Assembly (NCBI GenBank): GCA_006739055.1
Contig: AP019702.1
Coordinates: 5,770,762-5,834,761, forward strand
From: Allostella vacuolata
GTDB lineage: Bacteria; Pseudomonadota; Alphaproteobacteria; ATCC43930; Allostellaceae
Direction: 5' to 3'
Length of the DNA stretch: 64,000 nucleotides
How positions within the stretch are numbered: position 1 is the first letter of the stretch; every line of letters starts with the position of its first letter. The position numbers were made by a program, and so were the translations under genes. Positions 12,721 to 21,687 of this stretch are shown in pieces. The notes beneath the pieces are model-generated. The model made no database searches and was not told the DNA's origin. It was given only the letters and a program-made list of their open reading frames with translations.

Positions 12721-12734
12721 ACTACCCGGTAGGT
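12721..12734. promoter_or_regulatory. Putative operator between divergent acyl-CoA operons
   Basis: The short palindrome TACC-C-GGTA lies at 12723-12731 within ACTACCCGGTAGGT, in the 89-bp gap between the DUF35 and acyl-CoA dehydrogenase starts. A TetR gene in the rightward operon is the obvious candidate binder (inference). A longer version of the same core occurs before the oxidoreductase gene at 40463. Confidence 0.4.
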
Positions 12735-12761
12735 GCAAGACAAGGGACCGGAGGTTTGGCG

Positions 12762-13943
12762 ATGGGTGTGATCTGGGAGCCGCGGCTCGACCCGGCCTCG
12801 AAGGAATGGCTCGCCCGCGCCCAGGCGGCCACCGACCGGCATTTCGCGCCGCTGGCGGCCGAGATCGACCGCGACCAGCGATACCCGCATGAATCCATTC
12901 CGGTCCTGGTCGAGAGCGGCCTGTGCGGCATGTTCCTGCCCCGCGAGTTCGGCGGCAGCGGTGCTTCGCTGACGGCATTGACGGCGGTGGCCGAGACGGT
13001 GTCGGCGGGTTGCGCCACCACGGCCGCCATCATCTCGACCTACCAGCTGGGCGCCTTCCCCATCCTGCTCGAAGGCAGTGCGGAGCAGAAGGCGAAATAT
13101 CTGGGATCGCTTGCCCGCGGCCAGTCGATCAGCTTCGCCTTGAGCGAGCAGGGCTCGGGGTCGGACGCCGCCGCCCTGTCGACCACCGCCGTGCGCGAGG
13201 GCGACGGCTGGCGCCTCCAGGGGGAGAAGTACTGGATCGGTAACGGCGGCATCTCGCGCTACTACGTCGTCTTCGCCCGCACCGACCCGGCGGCCGGCGC
13301 CCGCGGCATCAGCGCCTTCGTCGTCGACAAGGAGCGCCCGGGTGTCGTGGTCGATCACTATTCGGACAAGATGGGCATCCGCGGCACACGCACCAGCAAC
13401 CTGAAGCTGGACACGGCAGTCGGGCCGGCGGACCTGGTCGGGACCGAGAACCGGGCGCTGCGGCTGGCCTTCAAGACGCTCGACGTCGGGCGGGTGGTGG
13501 TCGCCGGGCAGGCCCTCGGCATCGCGCTCGCGGCCTATGGCGCGGCGCGCGACCGGTCGCTTGCCCGCGTTGCCTTCGGCCAGCCGATCGTCGACTTCCA
13601 GGGGATCTCGTTCCAGCTGGCCGACGTGGCGACATCGCTGTCGGCGGCCCGGATGATGATGTACGAGGCCGCCGCCGCCTACGACCGGGGCGAGAACATC
13701 TCGACCCTGGGGGCGATGGCCAAGCTCCATGCCACCGAGGTCGCGCATCGCGCGGTCGACGTCGCGGTGCAGGTCTGGGGCGGGGAAGGCTACTGCAAGC
13801 CGAGCCTGGTGGAGCGGCTCTACCGCGACCAGCGCATCACCGAGGTCTACGAGGGCACGTCGGAGATCCAGCGCCTCGTCATCGGCCGGGCCATCAAGGC
13901 CGAGGCCGAGGCGGTCGCCGCCGACGGGTCCGGGACCGCCTGA
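12762..13943 (+). CDS. Acyl-CoA dehydrogenase
   Basis: FAD-dependent alpha,beta-dehydrogenation of an acyl-CoA, 393 residues. Family motifs: SFALSEQGSGSDAAALSTTA (FAD/substrate), GEKYWIGNGG, MGIRGTRTSNLKLD and the C-terminal VYEGTSEIQRLVIGR, whose E364 sits at the usual catalytic base position. Start at ATG 12762 with GGAGG seven bases upstream. First gene of a rightward operon; its enoyl-CoA product would feed the divergent hydratase and dehydrogenase. Confidence 0.93.
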   Translation: MGVIWEPRLDPASKEWLARAQAATDRHFAPLAAEIDRDQRYPHESIPVLVESGLCGMFLPREFGGSGASLTALTAVAETVSAGCATTAAIISTYQLGAFPILLEGSAEQKAKYLGSLARGQSISFALSEQGSGSDAAALSTTAVREGDGWRLQGEKYWIGNGGISRYYVVFARTDPAAGARGISAFVVDKERPGVVVDHYSDKMGIRGTRTSNLKLDTAVGPADLVGTENRALRLAFKTLDVGRVVVAGQALGIALAAYGAARDRSLARVAFGQPIVDFQGISFQLADVATSLSAARMMMYEAAAAYDRGENISTLGAMAKLHATEVAHRAVDVAVQVWGGEGYCKPSLVERLYRDQRITEVYEGTSEIQRLVIGRAIKAEAEAVAADGSGTA

Positions 13944-13944
13944 G

Positions 13945-14598
13945 ATGGCGGACATGCCCGACGCGGCCGAGCCGGAGAGCGGGGCACGGCCGGCGGCGCG
14001 CGTCGAAGGGCGCGACGCGATCCTGGAGGCGGCGGCCGCCGCCTTCACCGAGCGCGGCTACACCGCTACCACCATCGACGACATCGCCGACCGGCTGGGT
14101 GCCACCAAGGGCCGCGTCTACCACTACTATCGCAGCAAGGCCGACATCTTCCTCGACATCCACCGCTACGCCATGCAGCGCATGCTGGACGTGGTGTCGC
14201 CGATCGCCCGGTCGCCGCTGCCGCCGGCGGCGCGGATCGCCGAGATGGTCCGGGCCCACGCCCTGCTGCTGATGGCGAGCTTCCCGTTCCAGCGGGTGTC
14301 GGTGCAGGGGCTGGAGCGGCACCTGGCCGGCCGGGTGACCGAGCGCCAGCGCAACGCGCTCGACGGCGTCATCCGCATGCGCGACGCCTACGAGGCGCTT
14401 TTCATCGGCGTGCTCGAAGAGGGGGTGGCGACCGGCGCCTTCCGGCCGCTGGTGGCGCGCCGGGCGGTGAAGCCGATCCTGGGGTCGCTCAACTGGCTGA
14501 CCGTCTGGTACCGGCCGCGCCCGCAGGAGGACGCCGGCGCGCAGGCGGCGATCGCCGAGGAGATGGTGGAATTCGTGGTGCGGGGGTTGCGGCCGTGA
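13945..14598 (+). CDS. TetR/AcrR family transcriptional regulator
   Basis: 217 residues. The N-terminal HTH (about residues 23-69) reads RDAILEAAAAAFTERGYTATTIDDIADRLGATKGRVYHYYRSKADIF, a textbook TetR domain with the KGxxYxYxxSK recognition end. The C-terminal domain resembles acyl-CoA-responsive regulators such as the KstR2 type. It lies 1 bp after the acyl-CoA dehydrogenase stop and overlaps the ligase start, so it is probably a local repressor relieved by a CoA ester (inference). Confidence 0.9.
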   Translation: MADMPDAAEPESGARPAARVEGRDAILEAAAAAFTERGYTATTIDDIADRLGATKGRVYHYYRSKADIFLDIHRYAMQRMLDVVSPIARSPLPPAARIAEMVRAHALLLMASFPFQRVSVQGLERHLAGRVTERQRNALDGVIRMRDAYEALFIGVLEEGVATGAFRPLVARRAVKPILGSLNWLTVWYRPRPQEDAGAQAAIAEEMVEFVVRGLRP

Positions 14599-15935
14599 CG
14601 ATGCGGAACGAGAGCGCCAGACCCTATTCGAGCGACCGCTGGGACAAGGCCGAGGGCTGGTCGCGCGACTGCCTGGCGGCGTTCCAGAAGGCGGCGCTGG
14701 GGCGCCAGCTGGGCACGGTGCATGCCGGCAGCGCCTATTATCGCGACCGCTTCGCCGCGGCCGGGTTCGAGCCGGGCGATTTCCGCGACCTGTCGGACCT
14801 GTCGCGCCTGCCGCTGACCACCAAGCAGGACTATCTGGCCGCACTGGAGGCGGACCCGCCCTGGGGCACGGCACTCGCCTGCGATCCCAAGGCGGTGCGC
14901 CGGGTGCACTTCTCCTCCGGCACCACCTCGCGGCCGACGCCCGATGCCTGGACCGGTCCCGACCTCGCCCGCTGGGCCGACCTCTACGCCCGGGCCGCCT
15001 ACAGCCAGGGCGTGCGCGAGGGAGACGTCTTCCAGTGCCTCTTCTCCTACCCGTGGTTCGTGGGCGGGCTCGGCGCCACCGCGGCCTTCGAGCGCATCGG
15101 CTGCGCCGTGATCCCGGGCGGCAGCGGCGACACCGAGCGGCAGATCGAGACGCTGTTCGCCTACGGCACCACGGCAATCATGGCGACCCCGTCCTTCGCG
15201 GCCCACCTGGCCGAGGTGGCGGCGCGCATGGGGCGCGACCTGCGGCAGTCGGCGGTGCGCCATATCGGCGTCGGCGGCGAGCCGGGTGCCGGCGTCCCCG
15301 CGACCCGCGCGCGGCTGGAGGAACTGTGGGGCGCCCGCGTCTTCGACTGCTACGGCAGCCTGGAGTTCCAGCCGATCGCCTGGGACTGCGCGGCCCAGGC
15401 GGGTGGCCACCTGATGGAGGATTTCGCCTACGCCGAGGTGGTCGACCCCGAGACCGGGGCGGCGGTGCCCGACGGCACGCCCGGCATGCTGGTGCTGACC
15501 CATCTCGACAAGCAGGCCTTCCCGCTGGTGCGCTGGGCGACCGGCGACGTGGTGGTGCGGGATTCCACGCCGTGCGCCTGCGGGCGCACCCATGCCCGCC
15601 TGCCGGGCGGGGTGCTGGGCCGGGCCGACGACATGATCGTCATCCGCGGCGTCAACCTGTTCCCGACCGCGGTCGAGGACGTGGTGCGCGCGATGCCGGG
15701 GCTGGCCGACGAATACCGCATCATCCTCGATGAGACCGTGCGCGACCCGGCGACCGGCTTCCCGACCGGCATCCGGCTCCAGGTGGAGGCGACGGGGGAC
15801 GCGCCGTCCGATGTCGGCTACAGGCTGGCCGATGCCATTCGCACCCGGCTGCTGGTGCGGGCGGTGGTCGAGGTGCTGCCGCCGATGACGCTCGACCGCT
15901 TCACCCACAAGGCGAAGCGCCTGGTGCGGCGATGA
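14595..15935 (+). CDS. Phenylacetate-CoA ligase-like AMP-forming enzyme
   Basis: 446-residue adenylate-forming ligase of the PaaK-like group, which converts a carboxylic acid, ATP and CoA into acyl-CoA. Motifs: HFSSGTTSRPTPDAWT (P-loop), YGSLEFQPIAWDC, RWATGDVVV and GRADDMIVIRGVNLFPTAVEDVV (hinge region), with a C-terminal lysine in RFTHKAKRLVRR. Start is GTG 14595 overlapping the TetR stop; ATG 14601 is the alternative. It supplies the substrate for the neighbouring beta-oxidation enzymes. Confidence 0.88.
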   Translation: MTMRNESARPYSSDRWDKAEGWSRDCLAAFQKAALGRQLGTVHAGSAYYRDRFAAAGFEPGDFRDLSDLSRLPLTTKQDYLAALEADPPWGTALACDPKAVRRVHFSSGTTSRPTPDAWTGPDLARWADLYARAAYSQGVREGDVFQCLFSYPWFVGGLGATAAFERIGCAVIPGGSGDTERQIETLFAYGTTAIMATPSFAAHLAEVAARMGRDLRQSAVRHIGVGGEPGAGVPATRARLEELWGARVFDCYGSLEFQPIAWDCAAQAGGHLMEDFAYAEVVDPETGAAVPDGTPGMLVLTHLDKQAFPLVRWATGDVVVRDSTPCACGRTHARLPGGVLGRADDMIVIRGVNLFPTAVEDVVRAMPGLADEYRIILDETVRDPATGFPTGIRLQVEATGDAPSDVGYRLADAIRTRLLVRAVVEVLPPMTLDRFTHKAKRLVRR

Positions 15936-16744
15936 CATCTGAAGTCCTTGCGCCGGGGGTACTCGCCGGGCGGACCGCGATCGTCACCGGGGCCGGCAGC
16001 GGCATCGGCCGGGCGATCGCCATCCGGCTGGCCCGGCTCGGCGCCGACGTCGCCGGCTGCGGGCGGACCGCGGAGCGGCTGGAGGAGACCGGGCGGCTTG
16101 TCGAGGCGGCCGGCGGCCGCTTCCGCCACGCCATCGTCAATGTCCGCGACGCGGACGCGGCCACCGCCTTCATCCGATCGGTCGGGGATGCGGCGGGCGG
16201 CATCGACCTGCTGGTGAACAATGCCGGCGGGCAGTTCTTCGCCCCCGCGACCGAGATTTCGGCGCGCGGCTGGGCGTCGGTGATCGATCTCAACCTCACC
16301 GCCATCTTCACGGTGACCAGGGCCGCCCATCCCTATCTGGCGATGGCGCGCCCGCGCGGCGGGGCGGCGGTGGTCAACATCTCGCTGTCGGGCGTCGACC
16401 GCGGCTCCATGGGCATGGCGCATTCGATCGCGGCGCGTGCCGGCGTGCTCGGCATGACGCGGACACTCGCGCTCGAATGGGCGCCGGCCGGCATCCGCCT
16501 CAACTGCATCGGGCCGGGCACGGTGGTGACCGGCGGCCTGGCCGGCGAGGCGGGCGAGGCCATCCTCGAGCGGCTGGTCGCCGCCACCCCGCTCGGCCGG
16601 ACGACGACCGTCGACGAGGTGGCGGAGCTGACCGCATTCCTTGCCACTCCGGCCGCTTCCATGATCACCGGGCAGATGCTGCAGGTGGATGGCGGCGCAC
16701 ATCTCGGCGCCGGCCTGCACCTGATCGAGGCCCCGCCGGCATGA
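15932..16744 (+). CDS. SDR family protein, 2,4-dienoyl-CoA reductase-like
   Basis: 270 residues with a normal Rossmann motif TGAGSGIG (19-26) and NNAGG. The catalytic Y-x3-K of classical SDRs is replaced by S165-x3-R169 in GMAHSIAARAGV. The following LALEWAPAGIRLN matches the DECR branch, whose members lack the classical Tyr and reduce 2,4-dienoyl-CoA with NADPH. The Lys-to-Arg change remains unusual even there. Overlaps the ligase stop (ATGA) and is followed by the CoA-transferase (ATGA). Confidence 0.75.
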   Translation: MTSEVLAPGVLAGRTAIVTGAGSGIGRAIAIRLARLGADVAGCGRTAERLEETGRLVEAAGGRFRHAIVNVRDADAATAFIRSVGDAAGGIDLLVNNAGGQFFAPATEISARGWASVIDLNLTAIFTVTRAAHPYLAMARPRGGAAVVNISLSGVDRGSMGMAHSIAARAGVLGMTRTLALEWAPAGIRLNCIGPGTVVTGGLAGEAGEAILERLVAATPLGRTTTVDEVAELTAFLATPAASMITGQMLQVDGGAHLGAGLHLIEAPPA

Positions 16745-17961
16745 CGGTCCATCCGCTGGACGGAATTCGCGTCCTCGACCTGTCGCGGGTCCTGGCCGGG
16801 CCCTGGTGCACCATGACGCTGGCCGACCTCGGCGCGGAGGTGTGGAAGGTCGAGAACCCGGACGGCGGCGACGATACCCGCAAGTGGGGGCCGCCCTTCG
16901 CCGCGGGCGAAAGCGCCTACTACCTGGCGGTCAACCGAAACAAGCGGGGCATCGCCGTCGACCTGCGCACGCCGGGCGGCCAGACGGTCGTGCGCGCGCT
17001 CGCCGAGCGGGCGGACGTGCTGGTGGAGAACTATCGCGCCGGGGCACTGGCCCGGTACGGTCTCGACTGGGAGACGCTGTCGGCGGCCAATCCGCGCCTG
17101 ATCTATTGCTCGATCTCCGCCTATGGGCGGTCGAGCCCGATGGCCGCCCGGCCCGGCTACGACTTCGTCGTCCAGGCCGAGGGCGGGCTCATGTCGATCA
17201 CGGGCGCGGCCGGCGCCGAGCCGATGAAGGTCGGCGTCGCCATCTGCGACGTACTGACCGGCAAGGACGCCACCCAGGCCATCCTGGCGGCGCTGATCGC
17301 CCGCGGTCGCACCGGCCGCGGCCAGCTGATCGACATCGCCCTGCTCGATTCGACCGTGGCGGCCCTGGTCAATGTCGGCAGCGCGTACCTGGTGTCCGGC
17401 AAGGCGCCTGGCCGCTGGGGCAACGCCCACCCCACCACCGTGCCCTACCAGATCTTCGCCACCGCCGACGGGATGCTGGCGCTTGCCTGCGGCAACGACC
17501 TGCAGTTCGCCGCCCTCTGCCGGCGCGCGCTCCGCCGGCCCGACCTGGCCGACGACCCGCGCTTCGCACGGAACGTGGACCGGGTGGGGCACCGGGAGGT
17601 GCTGATCCCGCTGCTGGAGGCGATCTTCGCCGCCGGCACGACGGCGGACTGGTTCGCCCGCCTCGATGCCGCCGGCGTGCCGGCCGGCATCGTGCGGGAC
17701 GTGCCGGCCGTGCTGACCGCGCCCGAGGTGCTGGCGCGCGGCATGGTGGCGACGGTCGACCATCCGACGATCGGCCCGCTCGAGCTGGTGGCGAGCGCGC
17801 TCAACCTGTCGGATACTCCGGTGATCCCGCCGCGGGCACCGCCGCTGCTGGGTCAGGACACCGACCGGGTGCTGGCGGAAGTGCTGGGCTATGATGACGA
17901 CCGGATCGCCGCGCTCCACGCCGAGGGCGCGGTTTCCGGATCGCCGCCGGTCCGGCTATAA
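16741..17961 (+). CDS. CaiB/BaiF family III CoA-transferase
   Basis: 406 residues; transfers CoA between acids through an enzyme-bound anhydride. MTVHPLDGIRVLDLSRVLAGPWCTMTLADLGAEVWKVE is the typical N-terminus, and the catalytic Asp is D170 in PMKVGVAICD. Length is standard. Start ATG 16741 overlaps the preceding TGA. Together with the ligase it gives the operon two routes to activate its acid. Confidence 0.92.
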   Translation: MTVHPLDGIRVLDLSRVLAGPWCTMTLADLGAEVWKVENPDGGDDTRKWGPPFAAGESAYYLAVNRNKRGIAVDLRTPGGQTVVRALAERADVLVENYRAGALARYGLDWETLSAANPRLIYCSISAYGRSSPMAARPGYDFVVQAEGGLMSITGAAGAEPMKVGVAICDVLTGKDATQAILAALIARGRTGRGQLIDIALLDSTVAALVNVGSAYLVSGKAPGRWGNAHPTTVPYQIFATADGMLALACGNDLQFAALCRRALRRPDLADDPRFARNVDRVGHREVLIPLLEAIFAAGTTADWFARLDAAGVPAGIVRDVPAVLTAPEVLARGMVATVDHPTIGPLELVASALNLSDTPVIPPRAPPLLGQDTDRVLAEVLGYDDDRIAALHAEGAVSGSPPVRL

Positions 17962-17988
17962 CCGCGGGCCGGCCAGCAGGAGAGGGTG

Positions 17989-18315
17989 ATGTTCGGAATT
18001 TTCGGCGACAGCCTGGAGCGGCTCTTCACCAAGGAGCTGAAGGCGCGCGGGGCGAAGATCCCCAAGGCGGCGGTGCGGGAGATCGTCGCCATGGCGACGG
18101 CGTCGGTCCCTCCGGCCCAGCGCGCCCTGCCGGGCGAGCACGGCCACAACCTGGGCGAGGACGCGGTCATCCATTTCGCGGCCTGGACCGCCATGGTCGC
18201 CAACAAGGCGGCCGGCCGGCCGCTGCGCACCTCCGCACTCGATCCCGACATCTATCCGGAAACCGAGGCGGCGCTCCGCGCCATACTGGTCAAGCACGGC
18301 GCCGTCGCGGCCTGA
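17989..18315 (+). CDS. Hypothetical protein
   Basis: 108-residue soluble alpha-helical protein with no signal peptide and no family recognised. It has a basic, helical N-terminal part (LERLFTKELKARGAKIPKAAV) and a central stretch GEDAVIHFAAWTAMVANKAAG. Start at ATG 17989, preceded by AGGAGAGGGTG. It lies 27 bp after the CoA-transferase and ends 2 bp before the stop of a convergent MFS gene. Probably the last gene of the rightward acyl-CoA operon; role unknown. Confidence 0.65.
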   Translation: MFGIFGDSLERLFTKELKARGAKIPKAAVREIVAMATASVPPAQRALPGEHGHNLGEDAVIHFAAWTAMVANKAAGRPLRTSALDPDIYPETEAALRAILVKHGAVAA

Positions 18316-18317
18316 GC

Positions 18318-19562
18318 CTATCGCGACGCAGCGGCGCGGCTGCCGCGGACGAACCACAGGAAGGCCGCGACCTGGAAGGCGAGCATGGTGCCGAAGGCCC
18401 AGCGATAGGCCTCGGCCGGATAGCGGCCGTCGACCGCCGGCCACAGGTCGATGATCCAGCCGATCGCCGCCTGGGCGGCGAAGCCGATGCCGAAATTGAG
18501 CAGGTTGGTGGCGGTGTTGACCCGCCCGACGATCGCGGCCGGGAAGTGGCGGTTGAGGATCGGGAAGAAGACGATGGCGCCGTTCGACAGCAGGCCGAAC
18601 AGCACCCACAGGAAGAAGGACGGCGCGCCGACCTGCAGGGTGATCAGCAGCTGGACTGCGATCAGCAGCAGGATCGCCCCGCCCAGGATCCGCGTCAGCG
18701 CCACCCCGCGGCGGACCAGCAGGTCGGTCACCACGCCCGAGAGCGCGAAGCCCAGGGTCATCGCCGCCGCGATGGCGAAGAGGTAGCCGGCCGTGGTTTC
18801 GCGGTCGAGACCGCCGACGTCGCGCAGCCAGGGGCCCGCCCACAGGGTCTGGATCGCCATGGTGATGCCGAGCGTGGTGACCGCGACGGGAGTGATCCGC
18901 CAGAAGAAGGGGTCGCGATAGATCTGCCCCACGGCCGCGAACTGGTCGCGCAGCCGGCCGGCGGCGGTCGATGGCCGGTCCGGCACCAGCAGCAGGATCA
19001 GCAGCGCCGACAGGCCGGTCAGGACGGCCAGCCCGATGAAGAGGCCGCGCCAGTCGACGACATGCAGCATCGCCTCGGCCGGAGCCGTGGCCGCGAGCGC
19101 GCCCAGCCCGCCCATCGCCATGAAGCAGCCATTGACCAGCGGCCAGCGTTCCCGGGGGACCCACTGGGTGATCGCCTTCAGGGACGCCATCAGCCCGCCG
19201 GCCATGCCGATGCCGATGATGGTGCGCGCCGCGAACAGGCCGGTGCGCGTCTCCGCCTGCGAGAAGAGCACGATGCCGACCGTCGCGGTCGCTAGCAGGG
19301 TGGCCTGCACCCGCCGTGGTCCCCAGCGATCGAGCGCCACGCCGAGCGGCACCTGGAGGAGCGCGAAGGACAGGAAATAGGCTGCGGTCAGCAGCCCCAG
19401 GTCCCCCGCGGACAGGCCGACCGCGGCCACGAGATCCGGGGCGACCACGGCATTCACCGCGCGCAGCAGGTAGGAGCAGAAATAGCCCGCTGCGAACGGT
19501 GCCAGCACGGTCGCCAGGATGCGGGCCGGCGAAAGCCCGCCATCCGCTCGGCCGGCGGTCAT
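18318..19562 (-). CDS. MFS transporter
   Basis: 414 residues, about 12 transmembrane helices. MFS signatures include GVALDRWGPRR in the loop between helices 2 and 3 and RTIIGIGMAGGLMASLKAITQWVPRERW (sialate/hexuronate or nitrate/nitrite-porter-like). Start ATG 19562 overlaps the stop of the upstream metallopeptidase-like gene, so the two are coupled. Substrate not determined; the neighbouring peptidase and aminoacyl genes would fit an organic acid or amino-acid derivative. Confidence 0.85.
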   Translation of the reverse strand: MTAGRADGGLSPARILATVLAPFAAGYFCSYLLRAVNAVVAPDLVAAVGLSAGDLGLLTAAYFLSFALLQVPLGVALDRWGPRRVQATLLATATVGIVLFSQAETRTGLFAARTIIGIGMAGGLMASLKAITQWVPRERWPLVNGCFMAMGGLGALAATAPAEAMLHVVDWRGLFIGLAVLTGLSALLILLLVPDRPSTAAGRLRDQFAAVGQIYRDPFFWRITPVAVTTLGITMAIQTLWAGPWLRDVGGLDRETTAGYLFAIAAAMTLGFALSGVVTDLLVRRGVALTRILGGAILLLIAVQLLITLQVGAPSFFLWVLFGLLSNGAIVFFPILNRHFPAAIVGRVNTATNLLNFGIGFAAQAAIGWIIDLWPAVDGRYPAEAYRWAFGTMLAFQVAAFLWFVRGSRAAASR

Positions 19563-20185
19563 GCAGCGCGATGGAGAAGGGGCGTCGCGACCGGCCGGGC
19601 GTCGCCGTCGATCGCGCCCTGGGCGTGCAGCCGCTCGACGACGGCCGAGAAGTAGTCGGCGGTGGATGGCCGCGACCAGCCTTCGAGCCAGTTCTGCTCG
19701 ACGAAGGCGTGGATCGCGGGCTGCTCCAGCTCCGCCTCCCACAGGATGCCGAGCAACGAGGCCTCGGCCTCCTCGGCCGCCAGGGCGGCTTCGTCGAGGC
19801 AGCGGTCGGCGTCGGCCTCCCCCTTGCGCCCGGTTTCCGGCCCCGCACCCAGGCCGAAGTCGCGCCGCCCGCGCCGCCAGTCCGGCGCCAGCAGCCAATG
19901 GGCGACCTCGTGCAGGATGACCCAGGCCTCGCTGTCGGTGCGCAGGACCGACCCGTCCCAGGAGAAGGCCGCGGCCGGGGCCTCGTCCAGGGTCGGGATG
20001 CCGAGCCGGCGGGCGAGCGCCACCGCGCTTGCCCGGCGTGCGGGCGAGTCCTCGGGCCCGCCATGCCGGGCGCTGGCGGCGATCCGGGCCAGCGCCCGGG
20101 CCGCCAGCGGCCGGTCGGCGAGCACCGCGGCGAAGCCGGCGAGCGCCGCCGGCACCGCCGCCGGGTCCAGGGCAGTCAGGATCAC
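19559..20185 (-). CDS. Putative zinc metallopeptidase with HEVAH motif
   Basis: 208-residue protein with HExxH at residues 92-96 (WVILHEVAHWLL), a zinc-binding and catalytic motif of gluzincin/zincin peptidases. A third ligand may lie in GRKGEADADRCLDEAALAAEEAEA, about 30 residues downstream. No signal peptide. The start is GTG 20185, overlapping the stop of the M81 gene (GTGA); the longer in-frame extension is an antisense shadow. No named family recognised. Coupling to an M81 peptidase gene is notable. Confidence 0.6.
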   Translation of the reverse strand: MILTALDPAAVPAALAGFAAVLADRPLAARALARIAASARHGGPEDSPARRASAVALARRLGIPTLDEAPAAAFSWDGSVLRTDSEAWVILHEVAHWLLAPDWRRGRRDFGLGAGPETGRKGEADADRCLDEAALAAEEAEASLLGILWEAELEQPAIHAFVEQNWLEGWSRPSTADYFSAVVERLHAQGAIDGDARPVATPLLHRAA

Positions 20186-21687
20186 CTGGGGTCGGAGACG
20201 GCGTCGAGCGGCCAGATCGGCCGGCGAATGTTCTTGAACTCGAACGTCTCGAAGTTCTCGGAGCACAGCGAACCCGAATCGACGACGACCACCTCGCGCG
20301 AGATCGGCTGGAAGGCCGCGCGGAAGTGGTGCATCGACTTCACCGCCAAGGTCGCCTTGCGGGTTGGGTCGATGCCGAGTGCCGTGTACTGCGCCAGGTC
20401 GAGCGCCTGCCCGTTGTTGGTGATGAAGACGATATCGATCCCGCCGACCCGGAAGACCATCGACAGCCCGTACTCCCGGCGCACGCCGCCGCCCATCGGG
20501 CCGTACGCCCAGACCTCGCCGTCGTTGATGACGCGCACCTTGCCGGTCAGCGTCAGGGGGCCACCGCCCTTGGTCGGGTCCCACTTGCCGCCAAGCGTGA
20601 TGGTGGCGGTGTTGCCGACGCCGGCCTTGATCCCGTCGGCGATCGCCTGCGGGTCGCAGATGGCGTGGAAGGCCGCATTCTGCAGGTCGGCATCGACCAT
20701 CGCCTTCAACAGGGCGGTGGTGTCGCCATAGCCGCCGCCGCCGGGATTATCGGTGTAGTCGGCGATGACCAGCGGCCTGGTCGCCCCCTGCTCCTCGGCC
20801 TTGGCCTTCTTCGCCGCCTGCTCCGGCGTCAGGAAGGTGAGGGCGGCGAAGTCGCGCGTCTCCCAGCAGTAGTCCATGAACTCTTCGGCGACCGCGCTCG
20901 CCTGCGCGCCCTGGCCCGCCTTCTTGGCGTCGTAGGCGACGGCGACGCTGGGGCCGACGTCGGCGATGTCCGAATGCGGGAAGCCCGCGAACACCGACAC
21001 GCTCAGCAGCTCGCCCTTGTCCTCGAGCGCCGTGCCGCGGTCGACCAGTTCCTTCATCGGGCCGCTTTGGGTCCGGCCCATGTCGAGGCCGGTCAGCATG
21101 GCGCGCCGGGCGAGCACGACGCGCGGCTCGATCTCGCCGTTCATCGCCCGCTCCAGGATCTCCGCCCCCTGCCAGGCCCGCTCGTACTGGTCGATATGCG
21201 GGTAGGTCTTGAAGGCGATGAGCGCGTTGGCCGTCTCCGCCATCAAGGGCGTGATGTTGCCGTGCAGGTCGAGCGTGACGGCGATCGGCACCTTCGGGCC
21301 GACCTTGGCGCGCAGCCGGCGCAGCAGCTCGCCCTCGGCATCCTCGAAGCCATCGGCGACCATGGCACCGTGCAGGTGCAGGAGCGCCGCGTCGATGCCG
21401 CCCGCCTGGTCGACCGCGTCGAGGATCTGCCCGACCAGGTACTCGAACGCGTCGCGGGTGACGGTGCCGGACGGATTGGCGCTGGCATTGATCGGGTGGA
21501 TGAGCTGCCAGCCGAACTTGTCGGCCGCCTCGAAGCTGGCGCCGAAGTTGGAGCGCGTGCCGCGCCGCGCTTCCGGAATCTGGTTGCCCAGATAGAAGTC
21601 GCGGCGCTTGAAGGCGGCAAGGTCCGTCGGATCCTTGCTGAAGGTGTTGGTCTCATGCGCCATCACCGCGCACAGAACGCGCCTCAT
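20182..21687 (-). CDS. M81 family metallopeptidase (MlrC-like)
   Basis: 501 residues. MRRVLCAVMAHETNTFS is the hallmark N-terminus of the MlrC/M81 family, followed by AALLHLHGAMVADGFEDAEGELLRR and VTLDLHGNIT with metal-binding His/Asp. The C-terminal domain (ITLGGKWDPTKGGGPLTLTGKVR) completes the two-domain DUF1485 plus MlrC_C layout. MlrC cleaves linearised microcystin in sphingomonads, but most family members have unknown small-peptide or amide substrates. Divergent from the ABC permeases. Confidence 0.92.
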   Translation of the reverse strand: MRRVLCAVMAHETNTFSKDPTDLAAFKRRDFYLGNQIPEARRGTRSNFGASFEAADKFGWQLIHPINASANPSGTVTRDAFEYLVGQILDAVDQAGGIDAALLHLHGAMVADGFEDAEGELLRRLRAKVGPKVPIAVTLDLHGNITPLMAETANALIAFKTYPHIDQYERAWQGAEILERAMNGEIEPRVVLARRAMLTGLDMGRTQSGPMKELVDRGTALEDKGELLSVSVFAGFPHSDIADVGPSVAVAYDAKKAGQGAQASAVAEEFMDYCWETRDFAALTFLTPEQAAKKAKAEEQGATRPLVIADYTDNPGGGGYGDTTALLKAMVDADLQNAAFHAICDPQAIADGIKAGVGNTATITLGGKWDPTKGGGPLTLTGKVRVINDGEVWAYGPMGGGVRREYGLSMVFRVGGIDIVFITNNGQALDLAQYTALGIDPTRKATLAVKSMHHFRAAFQPISREVVVVDSGSLCSENFETFEFKNIRRPIWPLDAVSDPR

